Part shown: positions 31,838-40,068 of the stretch, piece after piece | Layout: the number at the start of each line of letters is the position of its first letter | Position numbering within the stretch: the stretch's first letter is position 1 | Assembly (NCBI RefSeq): GCF_000829515.1 | Contig: NZ_JXRR01000017.1 | Location: 186,001 to 250,000, forward strand | Length of the DNA stretch: 64,000 nt | Direction: 5' to 3' | Source: Jeotgalibacillus campisalis | GTDB taxonomy: Bacteria > Bacillota > Bacilli > Bacillales > Jeotgalibacillaceae | Made by a program: the position numbers and the translations under genes | The notes under the pieces: generated by a model | Seen by the model: the letters and a program-made list of their open reading frames with translations, nothing else | What the model was told of the DNA's origin: nothing | Database searches by the model: none

Positions 31838-31867
31838 TAAAAAGAAGACGTAGTAACCGTCTTCTCT
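31838..31867 (-). terminator. Terminator after safA
   Basis: On the minus strand AGAAGACG pairs with CGTCTTCT around GTTACTA, followed by TTTT. Confidence 0.85.
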
Positions 31868-31922
31868 ATTTGATAAGATCAGGATTCATACCGTTCTTTG
31901 TTCATCATTTTAAACAATTGGT

Positions 31923-33131
31923 TTACTCGTCTTGTTCCTCATAAAAACGCGGCATCGGCTGCATCATGCCAGGCATTCCGTATGGTTCAAATCCCTGTCC
32001 GCTCATCATTCCGGGACCTTGATTCATCATAGTTGGATCCATTCCCTGGCCACTCATCATTCCAGGCATACCTTGACCGTTCATCATAGGCATTCCCTGT
32101 CCGTTCATCATAGGCATTCCTTGCCCATTCATCATAGGCATCCCTTGCCAGTTCATCATATCCTGACTTCCACTCATCCCCTGGTCAGGTTGGCCCATTT
32201 GCGGCATATTCCCCATGCCCATAAAAGGTTGATTCATTCCAGGCCCAGGTCCATAGCCCATATGCGGATGGTTGCCGTAAGGCATTGGCTGACCCCATTG
32301 ATTCATTTGATGCATAGGGTGATGATTCATATTGTTTCCACAGCCGCACGGTTTCTTCATATGCTGGCCTGCACCGGCTGTCTGTTGTGGATTCCATTGA
32401 GACATTTCCATGCAATCCTGAGGCGGTGGCGGCATCATTTGAGCTCCCTGCACCTGAGGATGATGCATCATAGCGTGATCTTGATGCATTTCATGATGCG
32501 GGTGAGGCATCATTTGAGTTCCTTGAACTTGAGGCATGCCCATTGGATGTGGAAATGGATAATCAAAACCATCTCCCGGCATAACAGGTGTAACCGGGTG
32601 ACAATCTTCCGGCATCTGCGGCATCATGCCTTCTTGAGTTCCTTTAACTGCAGGTTTTTCTTTCATTTCATTTTTAACTTCCTTTTTTACTTCTTTTTTA
32701 GGTGAAGGTGCTTTAGGCAGCTCCGGTGCCGGAATATGAGGCATCGGCATCGGCATTGGCATAGGCTGCTGCTGCTTATAGTGTGGCTGAGACTGATGCA
32801 ATTGCAGGTTGTACGTTTGATGGATATCAATTTCCGGCTGCATCATTATTGGCTTTTGCTGTGGAATTGGCATCGGCATGGGTTGATACTGCATTTTTGG
32901 CTTTTGATCCATATAAGGATGCTCAACCACTGATTCTTTTACAACCGTCTCCTTAACAACCACTTCTTTCTTAGCCTTACTGTTGGATGGCACTTTGATT
33001 TTCATGCCAGGCATAATCATATCCGGGTTAGAAAGCTGCGTATTCGCTGCTTTAAGCTCTTCAAAAGAAACATTATATTTTTTGGCAATATTCCATAATG
33101 TATCTCCTTTTTGGACAACATGAATCTTCAC
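31923..33131 (-). CDS. safA: Spore coat/cortex morphogenetic protein SafA-like (LysM plus Met/Pro/Gln/His-rich tail)
   Basis: A 402-residue protein. Residues 1-50 are one LysM domain (HVVQKGDTLWNIAKKYNVSFEEL ... MIMPGMKIKVPSN). The rest is low complexity, very rich in Met, Pro, Gln, His and Gly, with a CGCGNN cysteine patch at about 270 and a tandem (GMPMMNGQ)n repeat. In B. subtilis SafA binds the cortex via LysM and recruits inner coat proteins. GTG at 33129-33131, with AGGAGGG six bases upstream, is the likely start. A CATAGGATA sequence (33162-33170, minus strand) fits the sigma-K/sigma-E -10 pattern. The tail is longer and more Met-rich than I recall for B. subtilis SafA. Confidence 0.82.
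   Translation of the reverse strand: MKIHVVQKGDTLWNIAKKYNVSFEELKAANTQLSNPDMIMPGMKIKVPSNSKAKKEVVVKETVVKESVVEHPYMDQKPKMQYQPMPMPIPQQKPIMMQPEIDIHQTYNLQLHQSQPHYKQQQPMPMPMPMPHIPAPELPKAPSPKKEVKKEVKNEMKEKPAVKGTQEGMMPQMPEDCHPVTPVMPGDGFDYPFPHPMGMPQVQGTQMMPHPHHEMHQDHAMMHHPQVQGAQMMPPPPQDCMEMSQWNPQQTAGAGQHMKKPCGCGNNMNHHPMHQMNQWGQPMPYGNHPHMGYGPGPGMNQPFMGMGNMPQMGQPDQGMSGSQDMMNWQGMPMMNGQGMPMMNGQGMPMMNGQGMPGMMSGQGMDPTMMNQGPGMMSGQGFEPYGMPGMMQPMPRFYEEQDE
32077..32148 (-). repeat. Tandem 24-base repeat inside safA
   Basis: Three consecutive, nearly identical 24-base units (starting at 32077, 32101 and 32125), with partial degenerate copies on both sides, encode GMPMMNGQ octapeptides. The near identity at DNA level suggests recent expansion by slippage or unequal exchange. 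Confidence 0.9.
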
Positions 33132-33260
33132 ACTATTCCCTCCTCTATAGATCATTCTTTATATCCTATGATTAACGCGGATATTTGCCACTTTTTTATC
33201 TAACAAAAGGGGCATTATGATACAATAACGACAAACATTTTCATGAAAGAGGTTGGATTA

Positions 33261-33800
33261 ATGCCAAGGGACCGGAAAATAAATGGGGAAATCCGAAGAC
33301 AGAAGATTTTAGATACGCTAAAAAACTCTCAGTCCCCTATAACGGGAGGAGAACTTGCTTCAAGTACGAATGTCAGCAGACAGGTGATTGTAAGTGATAT
33401 AACATTATTAAAAGCGAAGCAGGAGCCTATACTTGCAACCAGTCAGGGCTATTTGTTTATGCCGCAGCAGCCACAAAACGCAAAAGTTGCTAAAACCATT
33501 GTATGCCGTCATACACCAGAGCAGTCGGAAGAAGAAATGATGATGATTGTCCAAGGCGGCGCATCTATTATTAATGTTTCCATCGAGCATCCCGTTTATG
33601 GAGATTTAACGGCCTCCATGATGCTGCATACAGTGACAGACGTTAAGAATTTTATGAATAAAATCAATTCAACTGATGCCTCTTTTTTGTCTCAATTAAC
33701 CGACGGTATCCATCTTCATGAGATTGAAGCCGAATCAGAAGCCATCCTCCATAAGATCGAGGACACTCTTGATGAAGCCGGCATCCTTGTGAAGGATTAA
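33261..33800 (+). CDS. niaR: NiaR-type transcription repressor (YrxA), HTH plus 3H domain
   Basis: A 179-residue regulator. An N-terminal helix-turn-helix (ILDTLKNSQSPITGGELASSTNVSRQVIVSDITLLK) is followed by the 3H ligand domain, with the spaced histidines that name it (for example CRHTPEQ, SIEHPVYGDL, DGIHLHEIE). NiaR represses NAD synthesis and niacin uptake genes when nicotinate is plentiful. The ATG at 33261 has GAGGTTGG upstream and gives the usual length (B. subtilis 180). It is divergent from safA. The nadB/nadA/nadC/nifS genes normally next to it in B. subtilis are not here. Confidence 0.9.
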   Translation: MPRDRKINGEIRRQKILDTLKNSQSPITGGELASSTNVSRQVIVSDITLLKAKQEPILATSQGYLFMPQQPQNAKVAKTIVCRHTPEQSEEEMMMIVQGGASIINVSIEHPVYGDLTASMMLHTVTDVKNFMNKINSTDASFLSQLTDGIHLHEIEAESEAILHKIEDTLDEAGILVKD

Positions 33801-33811
33801 CCCATTCCATC

Positions 33812-33864
33812 AAAAAAAAGCCGCCGAATCATCCGGAGTTTGCGGATGATTCGGCGGCTTTTTA
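33812..33864. terminator. Bidirectional terminator between niaR and pheA
   Basis: A perfect stem of about 21 bp (AAAAAGCCGCCGAATCATCCG and its complement) with a seven-base loop lies between the convergent genes, with T runs on both strands. Confidence 0.95.
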
Positions 33865-33902
33865 AGTTTACTCGCAGCCTGCAGAGTTTTTTCTCAGCAG
33901 TT

Positions 33903-34760
33903 TTAATTGGCAGGGATTGAGTATTTATGATAGCTGCCGAGCACTTTAACTGTACAGCCGAGGGCTTCGAGTTCATCAATAGCCCCTTTCATTAACACGC
34001 CTTCCATTGCCTGTTCAACATCTATTATAAAAAAATAATTGCCTAATCCCGTTTTAAGGGGACGTGATTCTATTTTGCTTAAATTCAAATGACGCCATGA
34101 AAAAGCTGAAAGTACCTGATGCAGCTTCCCTGGCCGGTCATCTGAAGGGAGCGTAACCATGAGAGTTGATTTTTGGGATCCACCTTCTAGAGTCAGCCGG
34201 TCTGCTGAAGCCTCGCGTGACAGCACAACAAAACGAGTATGATTGAAATGAAAATCATGTATGTTTTCTTCCACAATCGTTAATCCATATGTACGCGCTG
34301 CCAGAGCGTTGCCAATTGCACCTGCATTTTCATCCGGATGCTCACTGACATACTGAGCTGCCGCGGCTGTTGATGTCGATGGCTGCAGCGTTTTGCCTCT
34401 GAAACGGTAATAAAGATACTTATGGCATTGTGCAAGCGCATGAGAATGAGACATGATTTTGCTTACATCCTCCCATCTCGAATAATTAGATGGATGTACC
34501 ATCAAATGCTGTTCGATTGGGGACACAAGTTCTGCTGTAATATGCACGTCCACATCATGGAAAAGGTAATCAACTGTAATAGGAACAGATCCTTCAAGAG
34601 CATTTTCGAGCGGAACTACTGCTCTGTCTACCTGAGATGCAGTCAGGGCTTCCAGGCAATCAGGAATGGTATCATATGAAGCAAGTTCGTCCTTTGCAAA
34701 GGCTTTCTTTACTGCATGGTGCGTAAAAGAAGCAACAGGTCCTAAATATGCGATTTTCAT
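33903..34760 (-). CDS. pheA: Prephenate dehydratase
   Basis: A 285-residue enzyme making phenylpyruvate for phenylalanine synthesis. It starts MKIAYLGPVASFTHHAV, has the VPLENALEGSV motif, and carries the catalytic HTRFVVLSR segment (about residues 174-182). The C-terminal ACT domain (about 198-275) has GKLHQVLSAF and the Phe-binding ESRP motif (KIESRPLKTGLGNYFF), so feedback inhibition by Phe is expected. It is 21 bases downstream of pheB. Confidence 0.97.
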   Translation of the reverse strand: MKIAYLGPVASFTHHAVKKAFAKDELASYDTIPDCLEALTASQVDRAVVPLENALEGSVPITVDYLFHDVDVHITAELVSPIEQHLMVHPSNYSRWEDVSKIMSHSHALAQCHKYLYYRFRGKTLQPSTSTAAAAQYVSEHPDENAGAIGNALAARTYGLTIVEENIHDFHFNHTRFVVLSREASADRLTLEGGSQKSTLMVTLPSDDRPGKLHQVLSAFSWRHLNLSKIESRPLKTGLGNYFFIIDVEQAMEGVLMKGAIDELEALGCTVKVLGSYHKYSIPAN

Positions 34761-34781
34761 CTGATCACCTCTTTTAAATGG

Positions 34782-35237
34782 TTAAGCACCTGATCCAAGC
34801 ACTTCAACTTTTTCCACAAACTCAAGACGCTTCAGTCTTGACATCATTTCATCCAGGGATACCGCCATATCGGTTACATTCAGTGATAAAGTCACATTCG
34901 CTCTTCCCTGCAGCGGAATTGTCTGATGAATCGTTAAAATATTACACTGACAGGAAGCCACAACACCAAGGAGTTCCGACAGAGTGCCCGATCGATCCTC
35001 CAAATAAAAAAAGAGCGTAATGATCTGCTCCTTTACCACTGTATGAAAAGGAAAAACCGTATCGCGATATTTATAAAAAGCACTTCGACTAAGATCGACT
35101 TGCCTCACCGCTTCCCATACCGAATCGGCTTTTCCACGCTCAAGCAATTCTTTTGCGTCGAGCGTTTTTTTCATGGCTTCAGGAAGAATATCTTCCCTGA
35201 CCAGATAAAATTTTTCATCCAGTATCTTTTTTGTCAC
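34782..35237 (-). CDS. pheB: ACT domain protein PheB family
   Basis: A 151-residue protein with a short N-terminal helix-turn-helix-like region ([29 protein letters not shown]) and a C-terminal ACT domain (about 75-147, [33 protein letters not shown]). It is not a chorismate mutase by sequence; in B. subtilis the counterpart has been described as an amino acid-responsive regulator of threonine synthesis (ThrR). The second GTG (35235-35237) is preferred because AGGAG lies eight bases before it. It lies between obgE and pheA, as in B. subtilis. Confidence 0.88.
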   Translation of the reverse strand: MTKKILDEKFYLVREDILPEAMKKTLDAKELLERGKADSVWEAVRQVDLSRSAFYKYRDTVFPFHTVVKEQIITLFFYLEDRSGTLSELLGVVASCQCNILTIHQTIPLQGRANVTLSLNVTDMAVSLDEMMSRLKRLEFVEKVEVLGSGA

Positions 35238-35264
35238 CTTCTTCACTCCTATGTTTAGGTCTAA

Positions 35265-36554
35265 TTAATCTACAAAATCAAATTCAAATTCAACGATTTT
35301 AACAGTATCACCATTTTCCGCTCCACGGTCGCGCAAAGCGTCATCAATACCCATTGCTCGAAGCTGACGGGCAAAACGGCGAATGGATTCTTCCCGGCTG
35401 AAATCTGTCATCTTAAACAGACGCTCAATCGAATCACCGGTAATAACAAAGCTGCCATCCGAATCACGGGAAATTTTAAACTCTTCCTGGACTCCATCAT
35501 GTTTGTATAAAACACGGTTAATGGTCTCATCCACTTCTGCCTCTTGCAGCGGGAATTCAGGTGTTTGTTCGATGAGATCCGCAACAGTGTAAATTAAATC
35601 TTTTAATCCTTGTCTTGAAATGGCAGAGATCGGAAACACTTTGACGTCCGGGCCCATCTTCTCCATGAAGATTTTCAAGTTTTCTTCAGATTCCGGCATA
35701 TCCATTTTGTTGGCGACAACAACTTGAGGCCGTTCTGTTAGACGAAGATTGTATTCTTTTAATTCATTGTTAATCGTCACATAATCCTCATACGGATCAC
35801 GTCCTTCAAGGGAGGACATATCCACAACATGGACAATTACACGTGTGCGTTCTATATGACGCAAAAACTGATGACCGAGTCCGACGCCTGTATGAGCGCC
35901 TTCAATTAAACCTGGCAGATCCGCCATGACAAAGCTTCTGCCGTCCTCTGATTCCACCATCCCTAAATTCGGGGCAATCGTAGTAAAATGATATTCTGCA
36001 ATTTTAGGCTTCGCAGAAGAAACAACAGAGAGCAGTGTAGATTTTCCTACACTTGGGAAACCAACCAGTCCAACATCTGCCAATAGCTTAAGCTCCATGA
36101 TTACTTCGCGTTCCTGTCCAGGTTCTCCTTTTTCAGAAAGCTCAGGTGCAGGGTTGGCAGGTGTAGCAAAACGGGAATTCCCGCGGCCTCCACGACCACC
36201 TTTGGCAATGATAGCCTGCTGGCCATGCTCGGTTAAATCGGCGATTACTTCCCCGCTGGCTTCATCTTTTACGACTGTGCCGGGCGGAACTTTGACGATC
36301 ATATGCTGGGCGCCACGGCCGTGCTGATTTTTCGACATGCCATTGTCACCTTTAGGCGCTTTAAAATGGCGCTGATACCGAAAGTCCATGAGTGTTCTTA
36401 ATCCTTCTTCAACGATAAAAATAACATTCGCACCCTGGCCTCCGTCTCCGCCAGCCGGACCGCCTTTTGGTACATATTTTTCTCGGCGGAATGCAACCAT
36501 TCCATCTCCGCCGTCTCCACCTTTTACATAAATCTTAACCTGATCAACAAACAT
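35265..36554 (-). CDS. obgE: GTPase Obg
   Basis: A 429-residue GTPase. The glycine-rich Obg fold covers residues 1-158 ([20 protein letters not shown]). The G domain has G1 GFPSVGKST (about 165-173), G3 [10 protein letters not shown]4 NKMD and G5 ISA. The C-terminal OCT domain follows. Obg acts in ribosome assembly, the stringent response and entry into sporulation. It is cotranscribed with spo0B, which lies 20 bases upstream. The ATG follows AAGGAGGATCAC. Confidence 0.98.
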   Translation of the reverse strand: MFVDQVKIYVKGGDGGDGMVAFRREKYVPKGGPAGGDGGQGANVIFIVEEGLRTLMDFRYQRHFKAPKGDNGMSKNQHGRGAQHMIVKVPPGTVVKDEASGEVIADLTEHGQQAIIAKGGRGGRGNSRFATPANPAPELSEKGEPGQEREVIMELKLLADVGLVGFPSVGKSTLLSVVSSAKPKIAEYHFTTIAPNLGMVESEDGRSFVMADLPGLIEGAHTGVGLGHQFLRHIERTRVIVHVVDMSSLEGRDPYEDYVTINNELKEYNLRLTERPQVVVANKMDMPESEENLKIFMEKMGPDVKVFPISAISRQGLKDLIYTVADLIEQTPEFPLQEAEVDETINRVLYKHDGVQEEFKISRDSDGSFVITGDSIERLFKMTDFSREESIRRFARQLRAMGIDDALRDRGAENGDTVKIVEFEFDFVD

Positions 36555-36574
36555 ATGTGATCCTCCTTATTTCT

Positions 36575-37129
36575 CTATCTTTCCTGCTGCATTGCCCAAG
36601 TGAATGAAGTCTCTACGATAAATGATTCGTTAGAGTATTCATTCCATTTTAACTGAGGCCCTTCCGATACAGCCAATGCCTCAATCGGCGATGAACTTAA
36701 TGGTCCGCCTTCATATTCTAGTGTTATAAAGAAAGACAAATTTCCTTCATCCACTTGAAAAATCAAATATAATTCATTATTTGCACGAGCTGGAACCATT
36801 GTTTCTATTTTGCCAACAACGTTCCTTAACCATGTAAAGATAGGAGAATCCATTTCATTAGGAATTTTCCCATGATTCAAAAGCTCAAATTTCAAGCAAA
36901 GATCAGACCGCCGTCTCCAATTGTAGGTTAACAGCCATTCACATAGCATTGGAGCTCCAAGTAAAGACAGCTGAGCTTCCTGCCTGGCTTCAATAATTAT
37001 TTCTTCGATAACTTCTTTCGCGCGATCAATATTCTCTAATTCCAAATTGCCCTTAATCATTTGTAAACGATTCATCCAATCATGTCGACTGTGCTGAAGC
37101 AATTCAAGTGCATGAGCTGCATCCTTCAT
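36575..37129 (-). CDS. spo0B: Sporulation initiation phosphotransferase Spo0B
   Basis: A 184-residue protein. The phosphorylated histidine sits in HSRHDWMNRLQMIKGNL (His16), in the first helix of the four-helix bundle, and the C-terminal half resembles a degenerate kinase fold. Spo0B relays phosphate from Spo0F to Spo0A. The ATG at 37127-37129 has AGGAGG six bases upstream; the earlier in-frame ATG at 37135 abuts that site and is unlikely. The order spo0B-obgE is as in B. subtilis. Confidence 0.92.
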   Translation of the reverse strand: MKDAAHALELLQHSRHDWMNRLQMIKGNLELENIDRAKEVIEEIIIEARQEAQLSLLGAPMLCEWLLTYNWRRRSDLCLKFELLNHGKIPNEMDSPIFTWLRNVVGKIETMVPARANNELYLIFQVDEGNLSFFITLEYEGGPLSSSPIEALAVSEGPQLKWNEYSNESFIVETSFTWAMQQER

Positions 37130-37210
37130 CAGCATCCTCCTACCATCACCAATTTCCTGTACTTAAGTATACCAAAACCTTAGCTGGACTTCTAAAAAAA
37201 GTTGCCTCCT

Positions 37211-37266
37211 CCTGCTGTTAAAAGAATTCTTATCACATGATGGATAAGAGTGCTTTTAGCAGCAGG
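37211..37266. repeat. 56-base imperfect palindrome upstream of spo0B
   Basis: In the ~300-base gap between rpmA and spo0B the left arm CCTGCTG-TAAAAG-TCTTATC is matched by GATAAGA-CTTTTA-CAGCAGG, with only one and three unpaired positions between the blocks and an eight-base loop. Twenty of 24 positions in each arm pair. No immediate T run follows on either strand, so it is not an ordinary terminator. It lies about 80 bases before spo0B, after the rpmA terminator. Otherwise the gap shows only the terminator and no gene. Confidence 0.85.
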
Positions 37267-37387
37267 AACCGAACACTTTGGCATGAAATAAATAAACAAG
37301 ACCGGTCACTATATCAAGCATCCTATTCAGTACAAAAATCCATCCATTGCACTGAGATTTTAGCATTAGTGAATGGCATCTGAGCTG

Positions 37388-37425
37388 AAAAAAAAGAAAA
37401 CTCTAACCGAATACGGCCAGAGTTT
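37388..37425 (-). terminator. Terminator after rpmA
   Basis: On the minus strand AAACTCTGGCCG pairs with CGGTTAGAGTTT (two G-U pairs) around TATT, followed by TCTTTTTTTT. Confidence 0.85.
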
Positions 37426-37433
37426 CTTATACC

Positions 37434-37724
37434 TTACGCTTCCTGAACAACAGGATATACGCTGACTTTTTTCTTATCGCGGCCAACACGCTCGTAGCGT
37501 ACTACGCCGTCTGCTTTAGCGAAAAGAGTGTCATCGCCTCCGCGTCCTACGTTGGTTCCAGGATAAATCTTAGTTCCACGCTGACGGAAAAGGATAGAAC
37601 CACCTGTAACAAACTGTCCATCCGCACTCTTCGCGCCTAGACGCTTTGAGATTGAATCACGACCGTTCTTAGTAGAACCTACTCCTTTTTTCGATGCGAA
37701 AAATTGAAGATCTAATCTTAACAT
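37434..37724 (-). CDS. rpmA: Ribosomal protein bL27 with cleavable N-terminus
   Basis: A 96-residue L27 of the Firmicute type. It begins [21 protein letters not shown]; the first nine residues form the extension that is removed after FF by the Prp protease, exposing the A/S-start that reaches the peptidyl transferase centre. The order rplU-prp-rpmA (minus strand) is the standard Firmicute arrangement. The ATG has GGGAGGTGGAG upstream. Confidence 0.98.
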   Translation of the reverse strand: MLRLDLQFFASKKGVGSTKNGRDSISKRLGAKSADGQFVTGGSILFRQRGTKIYPGTNVGRGGDDTLFAKADGVVRYERVGRDKKKVSVYPVVQEA

Positions 37725-37740
37725 TTACTCCACCTCCCAC

Positions 37741-38070
37741 TTATTTGAAGGTTATTTTAATATATTGACCATACTCACGTTCAATCGTTTGCAACGATAC
37801 GATCATTCCTTCAAGTAATAACTGAACCCGCTCATCATCAGCCGGTTCGGTATTAGAAGGGAAATCAATTCGCAAGTAGCCTCCATCAGGGGATTGTTCG
37901 ATGACCGGTTCTGCAGCAGTGAGTGCATAGACTGCATTCACAGCTCCAAATGATACAGCAGAAGCTCCGGCACAAACCAGATCTTTTCCTGACTCATCCC
38001 AGTCAGCATGTCCATCCATCTGAAAAGCTTTTATACGTTTACCGTCACGCTCAATGATCACTTGTATCAT
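37741..38070 (-). CDS. prp: Ribosomal processing cysteine protease Prp (YsxB)
   Basis: A 109-residue protease. The catalytic dyad is visible: His21 in MDGHADWDESGKDLVC and Cys33 in the same stretch, 12 residues apart as in Staphylococcus aureus Prp. It trims the N-terminal extension of bL27, encoded immediately downstream. A TTG at 38079 begins the frame three codons earlier, but the ATG at 38068-38070 has AAGG at nine bases and is preferred. Confidence 0.93.
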   Translation of the reverse strand: MIQVIIERDGKRIKAFQMDGHADWDESGKDLVCAGASAVSFGAVNAVYALTAAEPVIEQSPDGGYLRIDFPSNTEPADDERVQLLLEGMIVSLQTIEREYGQYIKITFK

Positions 38071-38081
38071 ATCATCCAACC

Positions 38082-38390
38082 TTATGCGTTGATTTTGCCA
38101 ATCACGACTTTCGTGTATGGTTGACGATGACCTAGTTTACGATGTTGGTTTTTCTTTGGCTTGTATTTGAAAACAGTGATCTTTTTAGCACGACCCTGCT
38201 TTTCAACAGTACCTGTTACAGTTGCTCCATCCACTAATGGACTACCAACTTTCACATCACTTCCGCCTACGAATAAAACCTTGTCAAATGTTACTTCTTC
38301 ACCAGCTTCAAAATTCAGCTTTTCGATGTAAACTTCTTGACCTTCAACAACTTTAATTTGCTTGCCGCCAGTTTCAATAATTGCGTACAT
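38082..38390 (-). CDS. rplU: Ribosomal protein bL21
   Basis: A 102-residue bL21 starting [20 protein letters not shown], with the C-terminal basic motif [22 protein letters not shown]. The ATG at 38388-38390 has AAGGAGG eight bases upstream. It is the first gene of rplU-prp-rpmA and is preceded by a structured leader. Confidence 0.98.
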   Translation of the reverse strand: MYAIIETGGKQIKVVEGQEVYIEKLNFEAGEEVTFDKVLFVGGSDVKVGSPLVDGATVTGTVEKQGRAKKITVFKYKPKKNQHRKLGHRQPYTKVVIGKINA

Positions 38391-38496
38391 TCTCTTGCAC
38401 CTCCTTAAATCACTCAGACTCGCCATCTAACAGGTGATCTTAACGATACTTAAACCTGTAATGCGCGGTTGTAGCACGGGTGCTACAAACAGTAAC
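38391..38496 (-). promoter_or_regulatory. rplU 5' leader (L21 leader type)
   Basis: The ~105-base leader of rplU contains the perfect hairpin GTAGCAC-CC-GTGCTAC and a second element in which ACAGGT pairs with ACCTGT, then a short segment up to the ribosome binding site. This resembles the known Firmicute L21 leader, thought to mediate autogenous control by a ribosomal protein. The recognition is by structure and position, not a covariance search. Confidence 0.7.
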
Positions 38497-38502
38497 ATAT
38501 GA

Positions 38503-38532
38503 ATGTTATCATAAATGAATTGGTCATGTCAA
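38503..38532 (-). promoter_or_regulatory. Sigma-A promoter of rplU-prp-rpmA
   Basis: The -35 box TTGACA (38527-38532) and -10 box TAACAT (38503-38508) are 18 bases apart on the minus strand, placing the start near 38496, just before the leader hairpins. Confidence 0.65.
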
Positions 38533-38556
38533 CGTATTTTCGACAGATTGAATAAA

Positions 38557-39990
38557 TCAAGAAAGACGGCGAATCGAATAAAAAGGATGACTGTGCGTAA
38601 TCTCTTTAAAACGAATCGAAAATCCAACGACTTGCTCAAACTCCTTTATAAATGACGCTTCCCTTCCATTAAAAGCAGAAATAATATCGGTGGTTGCTTC
38701 TATATCTGCAGCTGAATCAATTTCTCTACGCTTCTCAAATAGCTCACGTTCCAATTGAAAAGCTAAAGACTCAGGGGACAGCACTTTCCCTTTTCCGTCA
38801 CATACAGGGCATCGTACCGTTCTCAGCTCTTCTAATGAAGGCTTCGTTTTTTTTCGGGTAAGTAAAAATAAGCTTAATGGAGCAAATCCGATCACTTCAA
38901 GATGTTTATAGTCGGAAGCAGCCCGTTTTTTTATAAGCCTCGTGACTGAATTTAAATCTTCCTGCTCAGCCATGTTAATAAAGTCAATGGCCACAATGCC
39001 GCTAATATCCCTTAGCTGAAGCTGGTGCATGATTTCGAGGGCAGCCCGCTCATTTATTTTGCGGATTGTCTCTCGATTATCACCCGACTTTGCAAGCTTC
39101 CCAGAATTAACGTCCACCACTGTCATGGCCTCGGTACTCTCTATTACAATTGAAATCCCGTCATTAAGCCATACAATTTTTTTAAAGGTCTTTTCTTCGA
39201 TCGAATGATAGCCTGTAAAATGGAAAATATTTTCTTCTCCACTATAAGGTTCAAAGCGCCAGTTTAAAGAAGGGTTTGCCGAAACCTTTTCCTGCAGGCT
39301 GCGGCAGACTGACGTGTCATCCACTGAAACAATCCCTTCTTTATGCAGGCTCATCACTTTTTCCAGGCTGTCATTGAAGCTTGAGCGTTCGAAGACAATT
39401 CTATTGGATGAGTTGAAATCCATCACTTTTTGTTTCCACTTTCCTACTGTTTTTCTAAGGTTCTGCAATTCAATCGTTAATTGTTCAAACGTCATGCCTT
39501 CTGCTTCGGTTCGAACGATTAAGCCTTCCTTTTCTTCCAGCTGATTAGCGGCCCAGTCCATAACCTTCTGTCTCGTTGTATTATGTTCAATTTTTTTTGA
39601 GACCGCTGCCTTTTTCCCGTATGGAAAATACACCATTCCGATGCCTGTACATTCTACATTGCAAGTTAAGAGTGCACCTTTAGTGTTTGATTCGTCTTTT
39701 CGGACCTGCACCATTACTCTCTGACCTTGGTGAAGAACGGATTGGATTGTTTCATTTTTCCCTGCCCAAGGAATTTCATTTAAGGACAGGTAGCCATTTT
39801 TGCCGTTGTCAAAAGAAACAAATGCAGCATTTAATGAAGACTTGACTGAATGCACAATTCCAGCGTAGACATTGCCGACCTTAGAGGGCTGATCAGGAGG
39901 ATAAATTTCGTATCTTATTACTTTATTTCCTTGTGATAATATCCATCTTTTCTCTCGTTCTCGTGCATTAATGATAATATGGTTTTCCAA
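38557..39990 (-). CDS. rng: Ribonuclease E/G family protein
   Basis: A 477-residue RNase E/G-type endonuclease. An S1-like RNA-binding domain lies at about residues 35-120 (GNVYAGIVHSVKSSLNAAFVSF), followed by the RNase H-like/5'-sensor and DNase I-like core, with the catalytic aspartates in MTVVDVNSG and GIVAIDFINM, and the zinc-link CPVCDGKG near residue 402. The RNase E C-terminal scaffold is absent, so it is RNase G-like in size. It probably starts with TTG at 39988-39990. B. subtilis lacks this family and uses RNase Y instead; many other Firmicutes have it at this place beside rplU. Confidence 0.93.
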   Translation of the reverse strand: MENHIIINAREREKRWILSQGNKVIRYEIYPPDQPSKVGNVYAGIVHSVKSSLNAAFVSFDNGKNGYLSLNEIPWAGKNETIQSVLHQGQRVMVQVRKDESNTKGALLTCNVECTGIGMVYFPYGKKAAVSKKIEHNTTRQKVMDWAANQLEEKEGLIVRTEAEGMTFEQLTIELQNLRKTVGKWKQKVMDFNSSNRIVFERSSFNDSLEKVMSLHKEGIVSVDDTSVCRSLQEKVSANPSLNWRFEPYSGEENIFHFTGYHSIEEKTFKKIVWLNDGISIVIESTEAMTVVDVNSGKLAKSGDNRETIRKINERAALEIMHQLQLRDISGIVAIDFINMAEQEDLNSVTRLIKKRAASDYKHLEVIGFAPLSLFLLTRKKTKPSLEELRTVRCPVCDGKGKVLSPESLAFQLERELFEKRREIDSAADIEATTDIISAFNGREASFIKEFEQVVGFSIRFKEITHSHPFYSIRRLS

Positions 39991-40068
39991 AATGCCTTTC
40001 TTCCTCTCAAATTGATCTGTTAGTTGCAGTATAGCATGATTGACAGATCATCGAGCAAGGGAAGACGC

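Noticed and set aside
31932-32705. 257-codon plus-strand frame
   Set aside because: It is the antisense shadow of the low-complexity safA tail; the His/Arg/Leu-rich product mirrors the Met/Gln/Pro repeats.
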